From Rhodospirillales bacterium 70-18 (GTDB lineage: Bacteria; Pseudomonadota; Alphaproteobacteria; Acetobacterales; Acetobacteraceae), in NCBI GenBank assembly GCA_001899585.1, contig MKWE01000049.1, positions 1-40,212 of the forward strand: DNA of 40,212 nt, read 5' to 3'. Both the position numbers and the translations under genes were made by a program. A model generated the notes under the pieces. That model was given only the letters and a program-made list of their open reading frames with translations. It had not been told where the DNA came from and made no database searches. This document shows, piece by piece, positions 7,816 to 16,701 of the stretch. Within the stretch, counting starts at the first letter, position 1; each line of letters opens with the position of its first letter.

Positions 7816-10799
7816 CAGGCATTCCCCGTCGGGTGGATTGGGCGCGGATGGGTCGGCAGGGTGACGGTGAACACGCTCCCCCGGCCCCAGTCGCTGCTGA
7901 CCGCGATCTCGCCGCCCAGCATGCCGACCAACCGATGGCAGATCGCCAAGCCCAGCCCGGTCCCCTCATGGAGGCGGGTCAGGCTGCTGTCCACCTGGCG
8001 GAATGGCTGGAACAGCTTCGGCAGGTCGTCCGCGCGGATGCCGATGCCGGTATCGGCGACGCGGATGCGCACCGCCCTGCACCGCGCCGCGGCGCCGGGC
8101 GGCAGCCATTCCTCGATCGCCTCGGCCGACAGCGTGACCGTCCCGGCCTGGGTGAACTTCACCGCGTTGCTAAGCAGGTTGAGCAGGATCTGCTGCACCC
8201 GCTTGCGGTCGCTCACCATCGGCGGCGTCCCCGGCACGGCCACGTGCAGCGCGATGCCCTTCTCCACCGCCTGCGGACGCACCGAGGCGACCGCCTGGGC
8301 GATCGCGGCCGGCAGGTCGAGCGGCTCGGGATGGATATCCAGCTGCCCCGCCTCGATTTTGGAGATGTCGAGCACATCGTTGATCAGCGCCAGCAGGTGG
8401 CGCGCGCTGCCGCGCACCATCGTCAGCTGCTTGGCCTGCTCGGCGTTCAGCGGCCCTGCCAGGCCCTGCAGGATGATGCCGGTAAAGCCGATGATCGAGT
8501 TGAGCGGCGTGCGCAGCTCATGCGACATCGTTGCCAGGAAGGCCGATTTGGCGCGGTCCGCCGCCTCCACCCGGACCATCGCGGCGCGCAGCTCGGCGGT
8601 GCGGCTGGCCACCGTCTGCTCCAGGCTTTCGTTCAGCTCCCGCAATGCCCGCTCGTCGCGCCGGCGCACGGTGATGTCGCGCGCGATCGAGGAGGTGCCG
8701 ATGATGCTCCGGTCCGGCGCCAGGATCGGGGAGATTGTGATGGAGCACGGGAAGGTCGCGCCGTCCCGCCGCAGCCGCATTGTCTCGAAATTACGCACCC
8801 GTTCGCCGGTGCCGATGCGGGTCAGGATCGCCGGCAACTCGCCGGCCGCCTCGGGTGGCACGATCATGTCCGCGTTGCGGCCGACCGCCTCGGCCGCGGT
8901 AAAGCCGAACATGCGTTCGGCCGCCGGGTTCCAGCTGGTGACCGCGCCGTCGATGGTGGTGCTGATGATCGCATCCTCGCTCGATTCCACGATCGCGGCC
9001 AGGCGCATCGCCCGGTCCTCGGCGGCATGGCGGTCGTCGTCCTGGGCGAACATTTCCAGCGCGAACGACACCTCGTCCGCCGCCTCCTGCAACAGCGCCA
9101 CCTCGCGCGGCTGGAAATAGCCGGCCTCGCCGGCATAGATGGTGATGGTGCCCCAGGGTGCGCCCCTGCGATGGATCGGGAAGGCCGCCGAAGCCGCGAT
9201 GCCGTGCCGCGCCGCCCGCTCCCACCAGGGGCTGGTGGCCGGTTCGGCGAAGAAATCGTTGCAGACGGCCGCGCCTCCGGTGCGGAACGCCCGCCCGGTC
9301 GGGCCGCCGCTCTCAGGGCTGCCATCGGTCCGGACGCATACGTCGGCCAGGTACTCGCCCTGGTCGCCCCATTGCGCCACTGGCCGCAGCGTGGCCGTCA
9401 CGGGGTCGTGCCGGCCGATCCAGGCCAGCCGGAGGTCGCCGTGCTCCACGATCGCCCGGCATATCTCCGGCAACAGCGCCGCCTCGCTGCGCAGCCGCAC
9501 GATCGCCTGGCTGACCCGGCTCAGCACGGCGTACAGCCGGTTCAGCCGCTCGATCTCGCGCGCCTGGCGCTGGCGTTCGCTCACGTCGTGCAGGATCGCA
9601 GTGGAAATGGTCTCGCCCATCGACTCGATGCGCGAGACCGAGACTTCCAGCGGGAATTCCTCGCCATCCGCCCGCCGGCCGCGCAGATCGGCCGCCGCGC
9701 CGCCCGCCTTCGTGCCGGTGAACCCCGGCACGAAGGCGGTCACCTCCTGGCCCACCGCATCGGCCGAGGGCATGCGGAACATCGCCGCCGCCGCGTCGTT
9801 GAACAGCAGGATGCGTCGGTCGGAGCCGAAGACGACCACCGCGTTGATCGCCTTGCGGATGATATCGGACAGTCTGGCCTCGCTGCGCAGCAGCGCGCCC
9901 TCGGTCCGCTCCCGGCCGATGGCGATGGCGGCGAGGTGGGTGGCGATGCGGATGATCTCCAGGTGTTCCGGCGTCGGCCGCCCCGGATGGCGGTAGTAGA
10001 TGGCGAAGGTCCCCAGCACCTCGCCGCCGGTGCCGAAGATCGGTGTGGACCAGCAGGCCCGCAGGCCGAACGGCAGGGCGACGGCCCGATACGCCTCCCA
10101 CAGCGGGTCGGTCGCGATATCCTCCACCATCACCGGCGCCCGGCGATAGGCGGCGGTGCCGCACGAGCCGGCCTGTGGGCCGATCGCCCGCCCGTCGATG
10201 GCGGCGACGAAGGCTTCTGGCAGGCTCGGCGCCGCCCCGTGGCGCATCAGCCCGCCGCCCGGCTCCAGCAGCAGGATGGAGCAGAGCATGTCGCGCGACT
10301 GCCCCTCCAGCACACGCAGCAGCGTGTCCAGCGTCTCGCGCAACGGGGCGCCGAGGGCGACCAGCTCCAGCGTCCGCCGCTGCCCCTCCGCCAGCGCCTC
10401 GGCCCGCTTGCGCGCCGAGATGTCGCTCAGGCGCAGCACCAGCCCGGCCGGTGTCGCGGCGACATGCAGCGCGATCCAGCGGCCCCGCGCCTGGTCGAAT
10501 TGCTCCATCGCCGGCGGATCGCGCCCGGCCAGCGCCTCGGCGCAGGCGGCGGCGAACGGCGCGGCCAGCGATGGCGGCAGGGCGGGCGCGAGCGGTTGCC
10601 CCGCCAGGCGCTCCGGCGCTAGGTCCAGCAGCCGCGCCGCCGTCGCGTTGGCGAACTGGCAGCACCCGGCGGCATCGAGCATGGCCACCCCCTCCGCCGC
10701 CGCAACGCACGCGCCCGTCGTGCCGCAGGGCGGCGCCGGGTCAATGGCGGCACCGGTGGAAGGCCGTGCCTCGGCGGGGCGGCGCGCGTGCGGCTGCAT
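7815..10799 (-). CDS. Multi-sensor histidine kinase, PAS-GAF-PAS-GAF-PAS-HisKA-HATPase
   Basis: A 994-residue soluble-looking sensor kinase. In order: a degenerate PAS (about 35-125), GAF (about 145-290), PAS (about 300-415), GAF (about 425-585), PAS-PAC (about 600-720), a short coiled-coil linker, HisKA with H760 in MSHELRTPLNSIIG, and a HATPase domain with DTGIGI and GTGLGL boxes. It lacks its own receiver, so it should pass phosphate to the single-domain receiver that follows. No transmembrane helices are seen, so the GAF and PAS domains probably sense an internal small molecule, redox state or light. The first in-frame ATG at 10799 was used; a slightly later start cannot be excluded. It is the first gene of the three-gene phosphorelay operon. 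Confidence 0.92.
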   Translation of the reverse strand: MQPHARRPAEARPSTGAAIDPAPPCGTTGACVAAAEGVAMLDAAGCCQFANATAARLLDLAPERLAGQPLAPALPPSLAAPFAAACAEALAGRDPPAMEQFDQARGRWIALHVAATPAGLVLRLSDISARKRAEALAEGQRRTLELVALGAPLRETLDTLLRVLEGQSRDMLCSILLLEPGGGLMRHGAAPSLPEAFVAAIDGRAIGPQAGSCGTAAYRRAPVMVEDIATDPLWEAYRAVALPFGLRACWSTPIFGTGGEVLGTFAIYYRHPGRPTPEHLEIIRIATHLAAIAIGRERTEGALLRSEARLSDIIRKAINAVVVFGSDRRILLFNDAAAAMFRMPSADAVGQEVTAFVPGFTGTKAGGAAADLRGRRADGEEFPLEVSVSRIESMGETISTAILHDVSERQRQAREIERLNRLYAVLSRVSQAIVRLRSEAALLPEICRAIVEHGDLRLAWIGRHDPVTATLRPVAQWGDQGEYLADVCVRTDGSPESGGPTGRAFRTGGAAVCNDFFAEPATSPWWERAARHGIAASAAFPIHRRGAPWGTITIYAGEAGYFQPREVALLQEAADEVSFALEMFAQDDDRHAAEDRAMRLAAIVESSEDAIISTTIDGAVTSWNPAAERMFGFTAAEAVGRNADMIVPPEAAGELPAILTRIGTGERVRNFETMRLRRDGATFPCSITISPILAPDRSIIGTSSIARDITVRRRDERALRELNESLEQTVASRTAELRAAMVRVEAADRAKSAFLATMSHELRTPLNSIIGFTGIILQGLAGPLNAEQAKQLTMVRGSARHLLALINDVLDISKIEAGQLDIHPEPLDLPAAIAQAVASVRPQAVEKGIALHVAVPGTPPMVSDRKRVQQILLNLLSNAVKFTQAGTVTLSAEAIEEWLPPGAAARCRAVRIRVADTGIGIRADDLPKLFQPFRQVDSSLTRLHEGTGLGLAICHRLVGMLGGEIAVSSDWGRGSVFTVTLPTHPRPIHPTGNA

Positions 10800-10851
10800 C
10801 CAGTGACGCTACGTCGTACGTCGCGAGACCGCAACCGAACCAAACCCGCGC

Positions 10852-12129
10852 TCAGGCCCCGAGCAGCCCCTCGCCCAGGAAGCCGTCCGCGCCCGGCACT
10901 CCCGGTAGCGCGAAGAAATAGCCGCCACCGACCGGCCTGATGTATTCCTCCAGCGGCTCGCCGTTCAGCCGCCCCTGCACGGTCAGAAAGCCGGCCGCCA
11001 GGTCGGCCTGGAAGCAGACGAACAGCAGGCCCAGATCCATCTGCCCCGCCCGTGTCAGCCCGCGGGAGAAATTATAGCCGCGCCGCAGGATCAGCCCGGA
11101 CTCCGTCTGTGGGGTGCGCGGATTGGCCAGCCGGATATGCGCGTCCAGCTTGATACGCTTGCCCGCCGGATCGGCGGCATAATCCGGCAGGTCATGCTCG
11201 CCCCGCCCGTCCAGCGGCGCCCCGGTCGCGCGGTCGCGCCCGAATATGGCCTGCTGCTCGCCCAGCGGCGTGCGGTCCCAGTGCTCCACCAGCATGCGGA
11301 TGATGCGCACCACCTGGTAGCTGCCGCCGGCGGCCCAGGCCGGTTCCCGCTGCTCCGGGGTGACCCACACATGGCGGCCCATCAGCCCGGCGTCGCGCTG
11401 GTCCAGGTTGGCGGTGCCGTCCTTGAACCCCATCAGGTTGCGCGGCGTCTCGCCGCCCGGGCGTGTCGGGTCGAGCGGCAGGAACCCGTCCAGCTTCCAG
11501 CGCGGCGCCAGCAGGTCGGGCAGGTGCTTCACGATGTCGCGCAGGGCGTGGATATTGGTCTCGGCGCTGTTGGAGCAGATCTGCACCAGCAGGTCGCCGT
11601 GGCATTGCGCCGCGTCCAGCGCGTCGTTGGGGAAGCGTTCCATGCGCGTCAGGTGGCGCGGGCGGGCATGCGCCAAGCCGAAGCGGTCGTCGAACAGCGA
11701 GGCGCCGGCCGAGACCGTCATGGTCAGGTTGTCCGGCCGCACCACGGGGCCGAGCAGCCCGGAATCCGCCGGCGGCAGGCGCGGGTCGCGCACCGGCACC
11801 GGGCCGCCTTGGGTGAGAAAGGCGATGCGCGCGGTCAGCGTGCGCAGCAGCCGCTCCAGCCCGGCCGGGCTGTCGGCCAGCACGTCGAACGCCACCACCA
11901 GCCCGGCGGCCTGCTGCGCGGTGGTGATGCCGGCCTGGTGCGGCCCATGGAACGGATGCGCCATCGCCGCCGGATCGACTTGCGCGGGCGCTGCCTGGGC
12001 CGATGCCGCCAGGGCTGGCGCTGCCTGGGCAGTCGGGGCCAACATGCCCGCTCCGCCGGCGGCCAGCCCCAGCAGCAGCCCGCGCCGCGAGGCGCCGGCC
12101 ATCGGGCAGCCGGATTTCGTGCCGGTCAT
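10852..12129 (-). CDS. efeB: Dyp-type peroxidase / deferrochelatase EfeB
   Basis: A periplasmic heme peroxidase (425 residues) of the EfeUOB iron system, which in the family oxidises ferrous iron or releases iron from heme. It has a Tat signal with the twin arginines at 15-16 (ASRRGLLLG) and a long Ala-rich stretch to about residue 50. The Dyp motif GFKDG is at 234-238 with the catalytic aspartate D237. The proximal-heme segment HIRLANPR and the distal arginine in LRRGYNF are present. ATG 12129 was chosen because GAGG precedes it by a few bases and it starts just after the efeO stop (12134-12136). A GTG at 12144 would overlap efeO and adds five residues. It is the last gene of the operon. Confidence 0.93.
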   Translation of the reverse strand: MTGTKSGCPMAGASRRGLLLGLAAGGAGMLAPTAQAAPALAASAQAAPAQVDPAAMAHPFHGPHQAGITTAQQAAGLVVAFDVLADSPAGLERLLRTLTARIAFLTQGGPVPVRDPRLPPADSGLLGPVVRPDNLTMTVSAGASLFDDRFGLAHARPRHLTRMERFPNDALDAAQCHGDLLVQICSNSAETNIHALRDIVKHLPDLLAPRWKLDGFLPLDPTRPGGETPRNLMGFKDGTANLDQRDAGLMGRHVWVTPEQREPAWAAGGSYQVVRIIRMLVEHWDRTPLGEQQAIFGRDRATGAPLDGRGEHDLPDYAADPAGKRIKLDAHIRLANPRTPQTESGLILRRGYNFSRGLTRAGQMDLGLLFVCFQADLAAGFLTVQGRLNGEPLEEYIRPVGGGYFFALPGVPGADGFLGEGLLGA

Positions 12130-12133
12130 GGCC

Positions 12134-13297
12134 TCAATCCACACCCAGCGTGCCGCGCAGCAAGGCGAGGTCTTCGGCCAGCGCGGTGATCGGGCCCTTC
12201 AGCGCGGTGTGGTCGGCCGGCGTCAGGTGGTCGTAGGTCTTGAAGCCGTCCGCTGTGCGGTATTTCGCCAGCCGTTCCGCCACCTTGGCGAAATTCGCCT
12301 CGATCCGCCCGGCCAGCTCCGCATTGGCCTTGCGGACCAGTGCCTGGAGCAGCGTGTAGATCTTGTGCGCGCCGTCGATATTGGCCTGGAAGTCGGCCAG
12401 GTCGGTGTGGCTGTAGCGGTCTTCCTCGCCGCTGATCTTGCTGGAGGCGACCTCCTCGATCAGGTCGCCGGCGCCGCCCACCATGTCCTTCGGCGCGATG
12501 GCGAGGCCGGCCACGCGGGTCTGCAACTCGCGCACATCGGCCAGCAGCTTGTCGGCGAACGGGGTGGCGCCCTTGGTGGTGTTGCCGCGGAACAGCAGCA
12601 TCTCGATGCGGTGGAAGCCGCCGAAGGCCGGGTCCGCCTCCTTCTTCTCGAAATCGCCGGCACGCACGTCGATCGCGGTGTCCAGGTCGCTGAACAGCTC
12701 GGCGATCGGCTCGATGCGTTCGTAATGGCCGCGCGTGCCCGCATACAGCCGGCGCGCCTCGTCCAGCCGGCCGGCGCGCACCGCATCGGTGAAGGTCTCG
12801 GTCGCCGCCACCAGGGCGGCCACCTCATGGATCACATAGACCTTGTACTCGGCGATCGGCCCCACCAGGTCCATCGGCGAGGGCCGGAATTCCGCCTGCG
12901 CCGCGCCGGCCAGCACCGTCAGCTTGCCGCGCGGATTGCTCAGCAGGCCGCAGGTCATGGCATATTCGCCCGGCTCCAGCGTCGCCGACAGCTTCTGCAC
13001 GAAGCCGGGCAGGATGTTCTCCCGCTCCGCCACCACCATCACGCCCTTCAGGATCTCCCATTCCATCGCGCGGCGGCTGTCGTTCTTGATGGAGAACGTG
13101 GCCCTGCCGGCGGGGATGGACAGCGCCTCCGGGCTGCACCCCTTGTCGGTGACGCTGACGGCGACCGGGGCGGCCGTTGCTGCCTGGGGCGCCGCCGCCT
13201 GGGCGACGGCCATGCCGGGCAGGCCGGCGGCGCCGGACAGGCATAGCAGCGCCAGCCGGGCCCGGGGGGCCAGGCGCGGGTGGAAGAAAGACTGCAT
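12134..13297 (-). CDS. efeO: EfeO periplasmic iron-binding protein (cupredoxin + M75 imelysin)
   Basis: A 387-residue exported protein that binds iron in the periplasm and feeds it to EfeU. It has a Sec-type signal peptide to about residue 33 (LPGMAVAQA). A cupredoxin-like domain follows at about 40-130, containing [10 protein letters not shown] and EYAMTCGLL. The M75 peptidase-like domain from about 155 has the metal-binding HxxE at H229-E232 (GFHRIE). This cupredoxin-M75 order matches the full-length enterobacterial EfeO rather than the short M75-only forms. It lies 54 bases after efeU and 4 bases before efeB. Confidence 0.94.
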   Translation of the reverse strand: MQSFFHPRLAPRARLALLCLSGAAGLPGMAVAQAAAPQAATAAPVAVSVTDKGCSPEALSIPAGRATFSIKNDSRRAMEWEILKGVMVVAERENILPGFVQKLSATLEPGEYAMTCGLLSNPRGKLTVLAGAAQAEFRPSPMDLVGPIAEYKVYVIHEVAALVAATETFTDAVRAGRLDEARRLYAGTRGHYERIEPIAELFSDLDTAIDVRAGDFEKKEADPAFGGFHRIEMLLFRGNTTKGATPFADKLLADVRELQTRVAGLAIAPKDMVGGAGDLIEEVASSKISGEEDRYSHTDLADFQANIDGAHKIYTLLQALVRKANAELAGRIEANFAKVAERLAKYRTADGFKTYDHLTPADHTALKGPITALAEDLALLRGTLGVD

Positions 13298-13351
13298 GGG
13301 AAAGGTCCTCGTTCGGGTCGGAGCGGCAGGAGAAAGGGAAGGGGCGGCGGA

Positions 13352-14191
13352 TCAGCCGCCGGCCGTGGCCATGGCGGGCGGAGGGCGCACCCGCAGGCGC
13401 AGCAACGCCAGCGCCGGCAGCAGGAAGGCGAGATAGGCGATCACCTCGCCCGCGCTCGGCGCCTCGTGATAGCCAAAGAACCCGGACAGCACGACGCCGA
13501 GCGGGCTGTCGTCGGGCAGCACCGCGGACAGGTCGTAGACCCGGTGCTGCAACCCGTTCCACAGCCCGGCCTCATGGAAGGCGCGCACCGCGCCCGAGAG
13601 CAGGCCGGCGGCGACGAACAGGATGAACACGCTGGTGGCCTGGAAGAAGCGCCGCAGGTCGATGCGCACGCCGCCGATATAGATCGCCCAGCCCACCGCC
13701 ACCGCCCCGCCCAGGCCGAGCAGCGCGCCGGCCGGTACCGCCGGCCCGGTGCTCTGCTGAAAGGTCGCCAGCAGGAAAAACACCGATTCCAGCCCCTCCC
13801 GCCCGACCGCCAGGAACACCATCCCCACCAGCGCCAGCCCGCGCCAGCGCCCGGCGTCCGGCCGCAGCGCGGTATCGACCGACCCGTGCAGCTGCGCCCG
13901 CATCGAGCGGGCGGCGCGGGCCATCCAGAACACCATCGAGGTCAGCATGCCGACCGCGACCAACGCCACCACGCCCTCGAAGAATTCCTGCTGGCGCTGC
14001 GGGAACTCGGCGCTGGCGGCATTGAGCGCCACCCCCACCGTCAGGCACAGCACAGCGGCCAGCCCGGCGCCGCCCCATACCGCCGGCAGCCAGCCGGTGC
14101 GGCCGGTCTGGCGCAGATAGCCGGCGACGATGCCGACGATCAGCGCCGCCTCAATGCCTTCGCGCAGCATGATGAGAAAGGCGATCAACAT
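13352..14191 (-). CDS. efeU: FTR1-family ferrous iron permease EfeU
   Basis: A 279-residue inner-membrane iron channel. It has about seven hydrophobic segments and the two REGxE iron-binding motifs of the OFeT/FTR1 family: REGIE at 10-14 and REGLE at 131-135. The start at 14191 places REGIE in the first helix, as expected, and an AGG-containing ribosome site (GGGAGG) precedes it. It is the first gene of the efeUOB operon. A Fur-box-like palindrome lies about 50 bases upstream. Unlike the laboratory E. coli K-12 copy, this gene has no frameshift. Confidence 0.95.
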   Translation of the reverse strand: MLIAFLIMLREGIEAALIVGIVAGYLRQTGRTGWLPAVWGGAGLAAVLCLTVGVALNAASAEFPQRQQEFFEGVVALVAVGMLTSMVFWMARAARSMRAQLHGSVDTALRPDAGRWRGLALVGMVFLAVGREGLESVFFLLATFQQSTGPAVPAGALLGLGGAVAVGWAIYIGGVRIDLRRFFQATSVFILFVAAGLLSGAVRAFHEAGLWNGLQHRVYDLSAVLPDDSPLGVVLSGFFGYHEAPSAGEVIAYLAFLLPALALLRLRVRPPPAMATAGG

Positions 14192-14239
14192 GGGGACCTC
14201 CCGGCCGGTGTCGCGCCTACCTTACAGCCCACGCCTGTA

Positions 14240-14258
14240 AATGCAACTCATTCGCATT
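14240..14258 (-). promoter_or_regulatory. Putative Fur box upstream of efeU
   Basis: On the minus strand the 19-base imperfect palindrome reads AATGCGAATGAGTTGCATT, with perfect AATGC/GCATT outer arms. This is the AATGCGAAT...GCATT form of the Fur box known from many proteobacteria. It ends 48 bases before the efeU ATG, where a repressor would cover the promoter. Iron-repressed expression of efeUOB is the natural inference. Confidence 0.65.
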
Positions 14259-14289
14259 CACAAAAATCGCGACGCCCCGCACAAACGCG

Positions 14290-14317
14290 AACGGGGGCGG
14301 CTCGCGCCGCCCCCGTT
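14290..14317 (-). terminator. GC-rich hairpin after the class IV aminotransferase gene
   Basis: A perfect 11-base-pair stem (AACGGGGGCGG with its complement) and a 6-base loop sit 28 bases after the aminotransferase stop. Only a weak T-containing stretch follows (GCGTTTGTG), so it may need Rho or act as a pause site. It separates this operon from the Fur box and efeU promoter. Confidence 0.6.
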
Positions 14318-14344
14318 GCAGGGAATCCCCGGGTCAGGCGTGGG

Positions 14345-15202
14345 TCAGGCCAGGCGCTGGCTCTGCGCGTACGCCATGTACAGCGCCTGCGCCTTGCGCC
14401 CGAGCGGGCCGGGCTGCAGGTCGCGCCCCTCGTAGCGGATCACCGGCTGCACCTTGCCGGCATTGCCGGTGGTGAACAGCTCGTCGGCGGTGTCGAGTTC
14501 ATGCGGCGCGATGGTCCGCTCCTCCACCGTCACCCCCGCCTCGCGCAGCAGCGCCACGGTGCGGTTGCGGGTGATCCCGGCCAGGAAGCTGCCGTTCGGC
14601 ACCGGGGTGGCGACCACGCCGTCGATGGCCAGGAAGATGTTGGAGCTGCACGTCTCTGCCACATTGCCCAGCGCATCCAGCACGATGCCGTTCTGGAACC
14701 CGCGCTTGAGCATCTCCGCCACGCCGCGCGCCGAATTCGGATACAGGCACGACGCCTTGGCATCGGTCGGCGCGCTTTCCGGCGTCGGCCGGCGGATGCT
14801 GCGGCACAGCCCGAGCGCCAGGCCCGGCCCGGTCGGCATCGGCGAGACGTAGATGCACAGCAGGAACTGGCAGCTCTCCGCGTCCACCGAAATCGGCCCG
14901 TGCCCGCCCTTGGTGGCCCAGAACATCGGCCGCACATACAGCTCGGCCTTGGGCCCGAAGCGGCGGATGCCCTCATGCATCAGCGCCAGGATCTGCTCCG
15001 GCGTCTGCCGCGGCTCCAGCCCCAGCGCCCGCGCCGAGCGCACCGCCCGGGCCGCATGCTGGTCCAGGTCCGGCGCGCACAGGTCGAACGACCGCCCGCC
15101 GTCGAACACCATCGAGCCGAGCCAGAAGGCATGGTCGCGCGGCCCCAGCACAGCCGGGCTGCCGTCGTGCCAGCGGTCGTTCCAGTAGGTAATCGTGTCC
15201 AT
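14345..15202 (-). CDS. Class IV PLP aminotransferase (branched-chain aminotransferase-like)
   Basis: A 285-residue cytoplasmic transaminase of the BCAT / D-alanine transaminase / aminodeoxychorismate lyase fold. The PLP lysine is K149 in DAKASCLYPN, and E183 in GNVAETCSSN is the conserved glutamate that binds the pyridine nitrogen. FTTGNAGKVQPV is the usual C-terminal phosphate-site segment. ATG 15202 was chosen over the preceding in-frame TTG (15205); AGGA lies at suitable spacing. It follows the PhnW-like gene on the same strand after about 100 bases with two hairpins. Whether it is the housekeeping IlvE or a pathway enzyme cannot be decided. Its pairing with a second aminotransferase next to a transporter suggests a catabolic role. 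Confidence 0.85.
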   Translation of the reverse strand: MDTITYWNDRWHDGSPAVLGPRDHAFWLGSMVFDGGRSFDLCAPDLDQHAARAVRSARALGLEPRQTPEQILALMHEGIRRFGPKAELYVRPMFWATKGGHGPISVDAESCQFLLCIYVSPMPTGPGLALGLCRSIRRPTPESAPTDAKASCLYPNSARGVAEMLKRGFQNGIVLDALGNVAETCSSNIFLAIDGVVATPVPNGSFLAGITRNRTVALLREAGVTVEERTIAPHELDTADELFTTGNAGKVQPVIRYEGRDLQPGPLGRKAQALYMAYAQSQRLA

Positions 15203-15215
15203 CAAGGGTCCTCAT

Positions 15216-15237
15216 TGCGCGCGTATGACGGCGCGCA
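15216..15237 (-). other. Hairpin just upstream of the aminotransferase start
   Basis: TGCGCGC and GCGCGCA pair as a 7-bp stem around an 8-base loop, 14 bases before the ATG. Together with the hairpin at 15249-15275 it occupies most of the leader between the two aminotransferase genes. It could influence translation or mRNA stability. Confidence 0.4.
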
Positions 15238-15248
15238 TATGAAGCCCG

Positions 15249-15275
15249 CCCGGCGATCCATGCAAGATCGCCGGG
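15249..15275 (-). terminator. Hairpin between the two aminotransferase genes
   Basis: A perfect 10-bp stem (CCCGGCGATC with its complement, 7-base loop) lies 31 bases after the stop of the PhnW-like gene. There is no T-run after it on the minus strand, so it is more likely a pause or mRNA 3'-end stabiliser than a full terminator. Confidence 0.4.
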
Positions 15276-15305
15276 GCTGAAGCCGCTCGCTGTCCCGGCG
15301 GCGGC

Positions 15306-16445
15306 TCAGTCGGCGGCGAGCTCGCTGTGGCCCAGCCCGCCGATCCCCATCTCCCGCATCGTGTCGGCCACCGCGGCCATCGCCTCGGCCATGTCCGCCT
15401 CCGTCACGTCGCCCATGCAGCCGATGCGGAAGGTGTCGGCCAGCGCCAGACGGCCCGGAAAAATGATGAATCCGCGCGTTTTCATGCCCTCGAACAGCTT
15501 CTGGAAGCTGAAATTCGGGTGGTCCGGGTTGTGGAAGGTGGCCACGATCGGCGAGGCGTATTCGTCCGGCACCACCGTCGCGAACCCCATCTGGCGCATG
15601 CCGTCCACCAGCCGGCGCCAGTTGGCGCGGTAGCGCGCCAGCCGCGCCTCGGTGCCGCCCTCGGCCGCATGCTCGCGGCAGGCCTGGGCGAAGGCGGCCA
15701 GCACCTGGGTGGGCGGGGTGAAGCGGAAGGCGTTGGTGCGGTCCATGTGCTGGTTCTGGTCCCACAGATCCAGCACCAGCGCCCGGCAATTGCCGCGGGC
15801 GTTCTCCAGCGCGGTCTTCTGCACCACCGACCAGCCGATGCCCGGCACCCCCTGCATGCATTTGTTGGACGAGACGGTGACCGCCTGGAACCCCAGCTTG
15901 CGGGCATCCAGCGGCATGGCGCCGAAGCTGGCCACCGCGTCGATCAGCAGCCCCTTGGCGTGCGCCTTGCACACCTCGGCGATCGCCTCAACCGGGTTCA
16001 GCACGCCGGTGCTGGTCTCGCAATGCACCACGAAGACATGGGTGATGGCCGGGTCGGCCAGGATCGCCGCCTCGAACTGCGCCGCGGTGGGCGGCACGAA
16101 GGGCTGGGTGCGGATGGCGGCATACGGCACGCCGGCATGGGCGCAGATCTCGATCAGCCGGTCGCCATATACCCCGTTGGTATGGATCAGCAGCTTGCCC
16201 CCCGGCGGCACCAGCCCGGCGATCACCGCCTCGTTGGCATAGGTGGCGCTGCCCGGCAGCGGGATCGCGGTATAGGCGCCCTGGCCGTTCACCAGCGACA
16301 CCATGTAGTCGCGCGCCAGGTTGATGTCGGCATGGAACTCGTCGCCGCCCGAGGCGCGGTCCTTCAGCATCACCTGCTTGGTGGTCATGGACACGCTGAC
16401 CGGACCTGGCGTCAGCAGCAGCGGATCGGCGGCGGTACGCGGCAT
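15306..16445 (-). CDS. phnW: Class V aminotransferase, 2-aminoethylphosphonate-pyruvate transaminase-like (PhnW)
   Basis: A 379-residue PLP enzyme. The family reaction is 2-aminoethylphosphonate plus pyruvate to phosphonoacetaldehyde plus alanine. Landmarks are LLLTPGPVSVS at 9-19, PLPGSATYANEA in the substrate loop, D169 in LLIDAVASFG, and the PLP lysine K195 in SSNKCMQGVPG, a signature shared with PhnW. IFPGRLALADTFRIGCMG near the C-terminus also matches PhnW. GGGAG precedes ATG 16445 by eight bases. No phosphonoacetaldehyde hydrolase (phnX) or dehydrogenase (phnY) is adjacent, so the substrate could be another amine or amino acid; alanine-glyoxylate-type enzymes are the main alternative. 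It is divergent from the ABC transporter operon. Confidence 0.78.
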   Translation of the reverse strand: MPRTAADPLLLTPGPVSVSMTTKQVMLKDRASGGDEFHADINLARDYMVSLVNGQGAYTAIPLPGSATYANEAVIAGLVPPGGKLLIHTNGVYGDRLIEICAHAGVPYAAIRTQPFVPPTAAQFEAAILADPAITHVFVVHCETSTGVLNPVEAIAEVCKAHAKGLLIDAVASFGAMPLDARKLGFQAVTVSSNKCMQGVPGIGWSVVQKTALENARGNCRALVLDLWDQNQHMDRTNAFRFTPPTQVLAAFAQACREHAAEGGTEARLARYRANWRRLVDGMRQMGFATVVPDEYASPIVATFHNPDHPNFSFQKLFEGMKTRGFIIFPGRLALADTFRIGCMGDVTEADMAEAMAAVADTMREMGIGGLGHSELAAD

Positions 16446-16526
16446 GGCGGCATCTCCCGGGTGATCGGTTCAGCCAAGCAAGCGCCGTGCCCGCGATCCG
16501 GCGGCCAAACCGGGGGGCGGCGCGCA

Positions 16527-16560
16527 GATATTGGTCAGAGTGGCGATATTTTCAGCATAC
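16527..16560 (+). promoter_or_regulatory. Candidate promoter and direct repeats for the ABC transporter operon
   Basis: TTGGTC (16531-16536) and CATACT (16555-16560), 18 bases apart, resemble -35 and -10 boxes reading toward the transporter, each 4 of 6. GATATT occurs at 16527 and 16545, in phase with two helical turns and inside the same stretch, as a regulator site might. This is a weak, pattern-only call. Confidence 0.35.
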
Positions 16561-16597
16561 TCTGCCTTTTTGGCACCGCCCCACCGTTCCTGCCATG

Positions 16598-16679
16598 AGG
16601 CATGCCTAAACATTAGCCCGCCGAATCGCGCTGCCTCCGATATGGCCCCCGTTTTGCATCGCAGCAAACAGGCAAGCCT
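16598..16679. promoter_or_regulatory. Two short AGGCAWGCCT palindromes in the divergent intergenic region
   Basis: AGGCATGCCT (16598-16607, a perfect palindrome) and AGGCAAGCCT (16670-16679, one central mismatch) lie 72 bases apart in the transporter leader. They could be a paired operator. No known regulator site is recognised and no regulator gene is adjacent. Confidence 0.3.
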
Positions 16680-16701
16680 ACCCAACAGGCAGGAGCGGAG
16701 C

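Noticed and set aside
7614-10622. Long open frame of about 1000 codons on the plus strand over the kinase genes
   Set aside because: It is antisense to clear kinase domains, is rich in Arg/His/Gln/Ala low-complexity sequence and has no recognisable motif; it results from high GC.
16571-16595. Sigma-54-like TGGCAC upstream of the transporter operon
   Set aside because: The -12 GC element is missing at the required spacing (CC instead of GC), so it does not meet the sigma-54 consensus.
16531-16701. In-frame extension upstream of the family 5 binding protein
   Set aside because: The strong AGGAG site and Tat signal begin at 16702; the upstream stretch contains the likely promoter.
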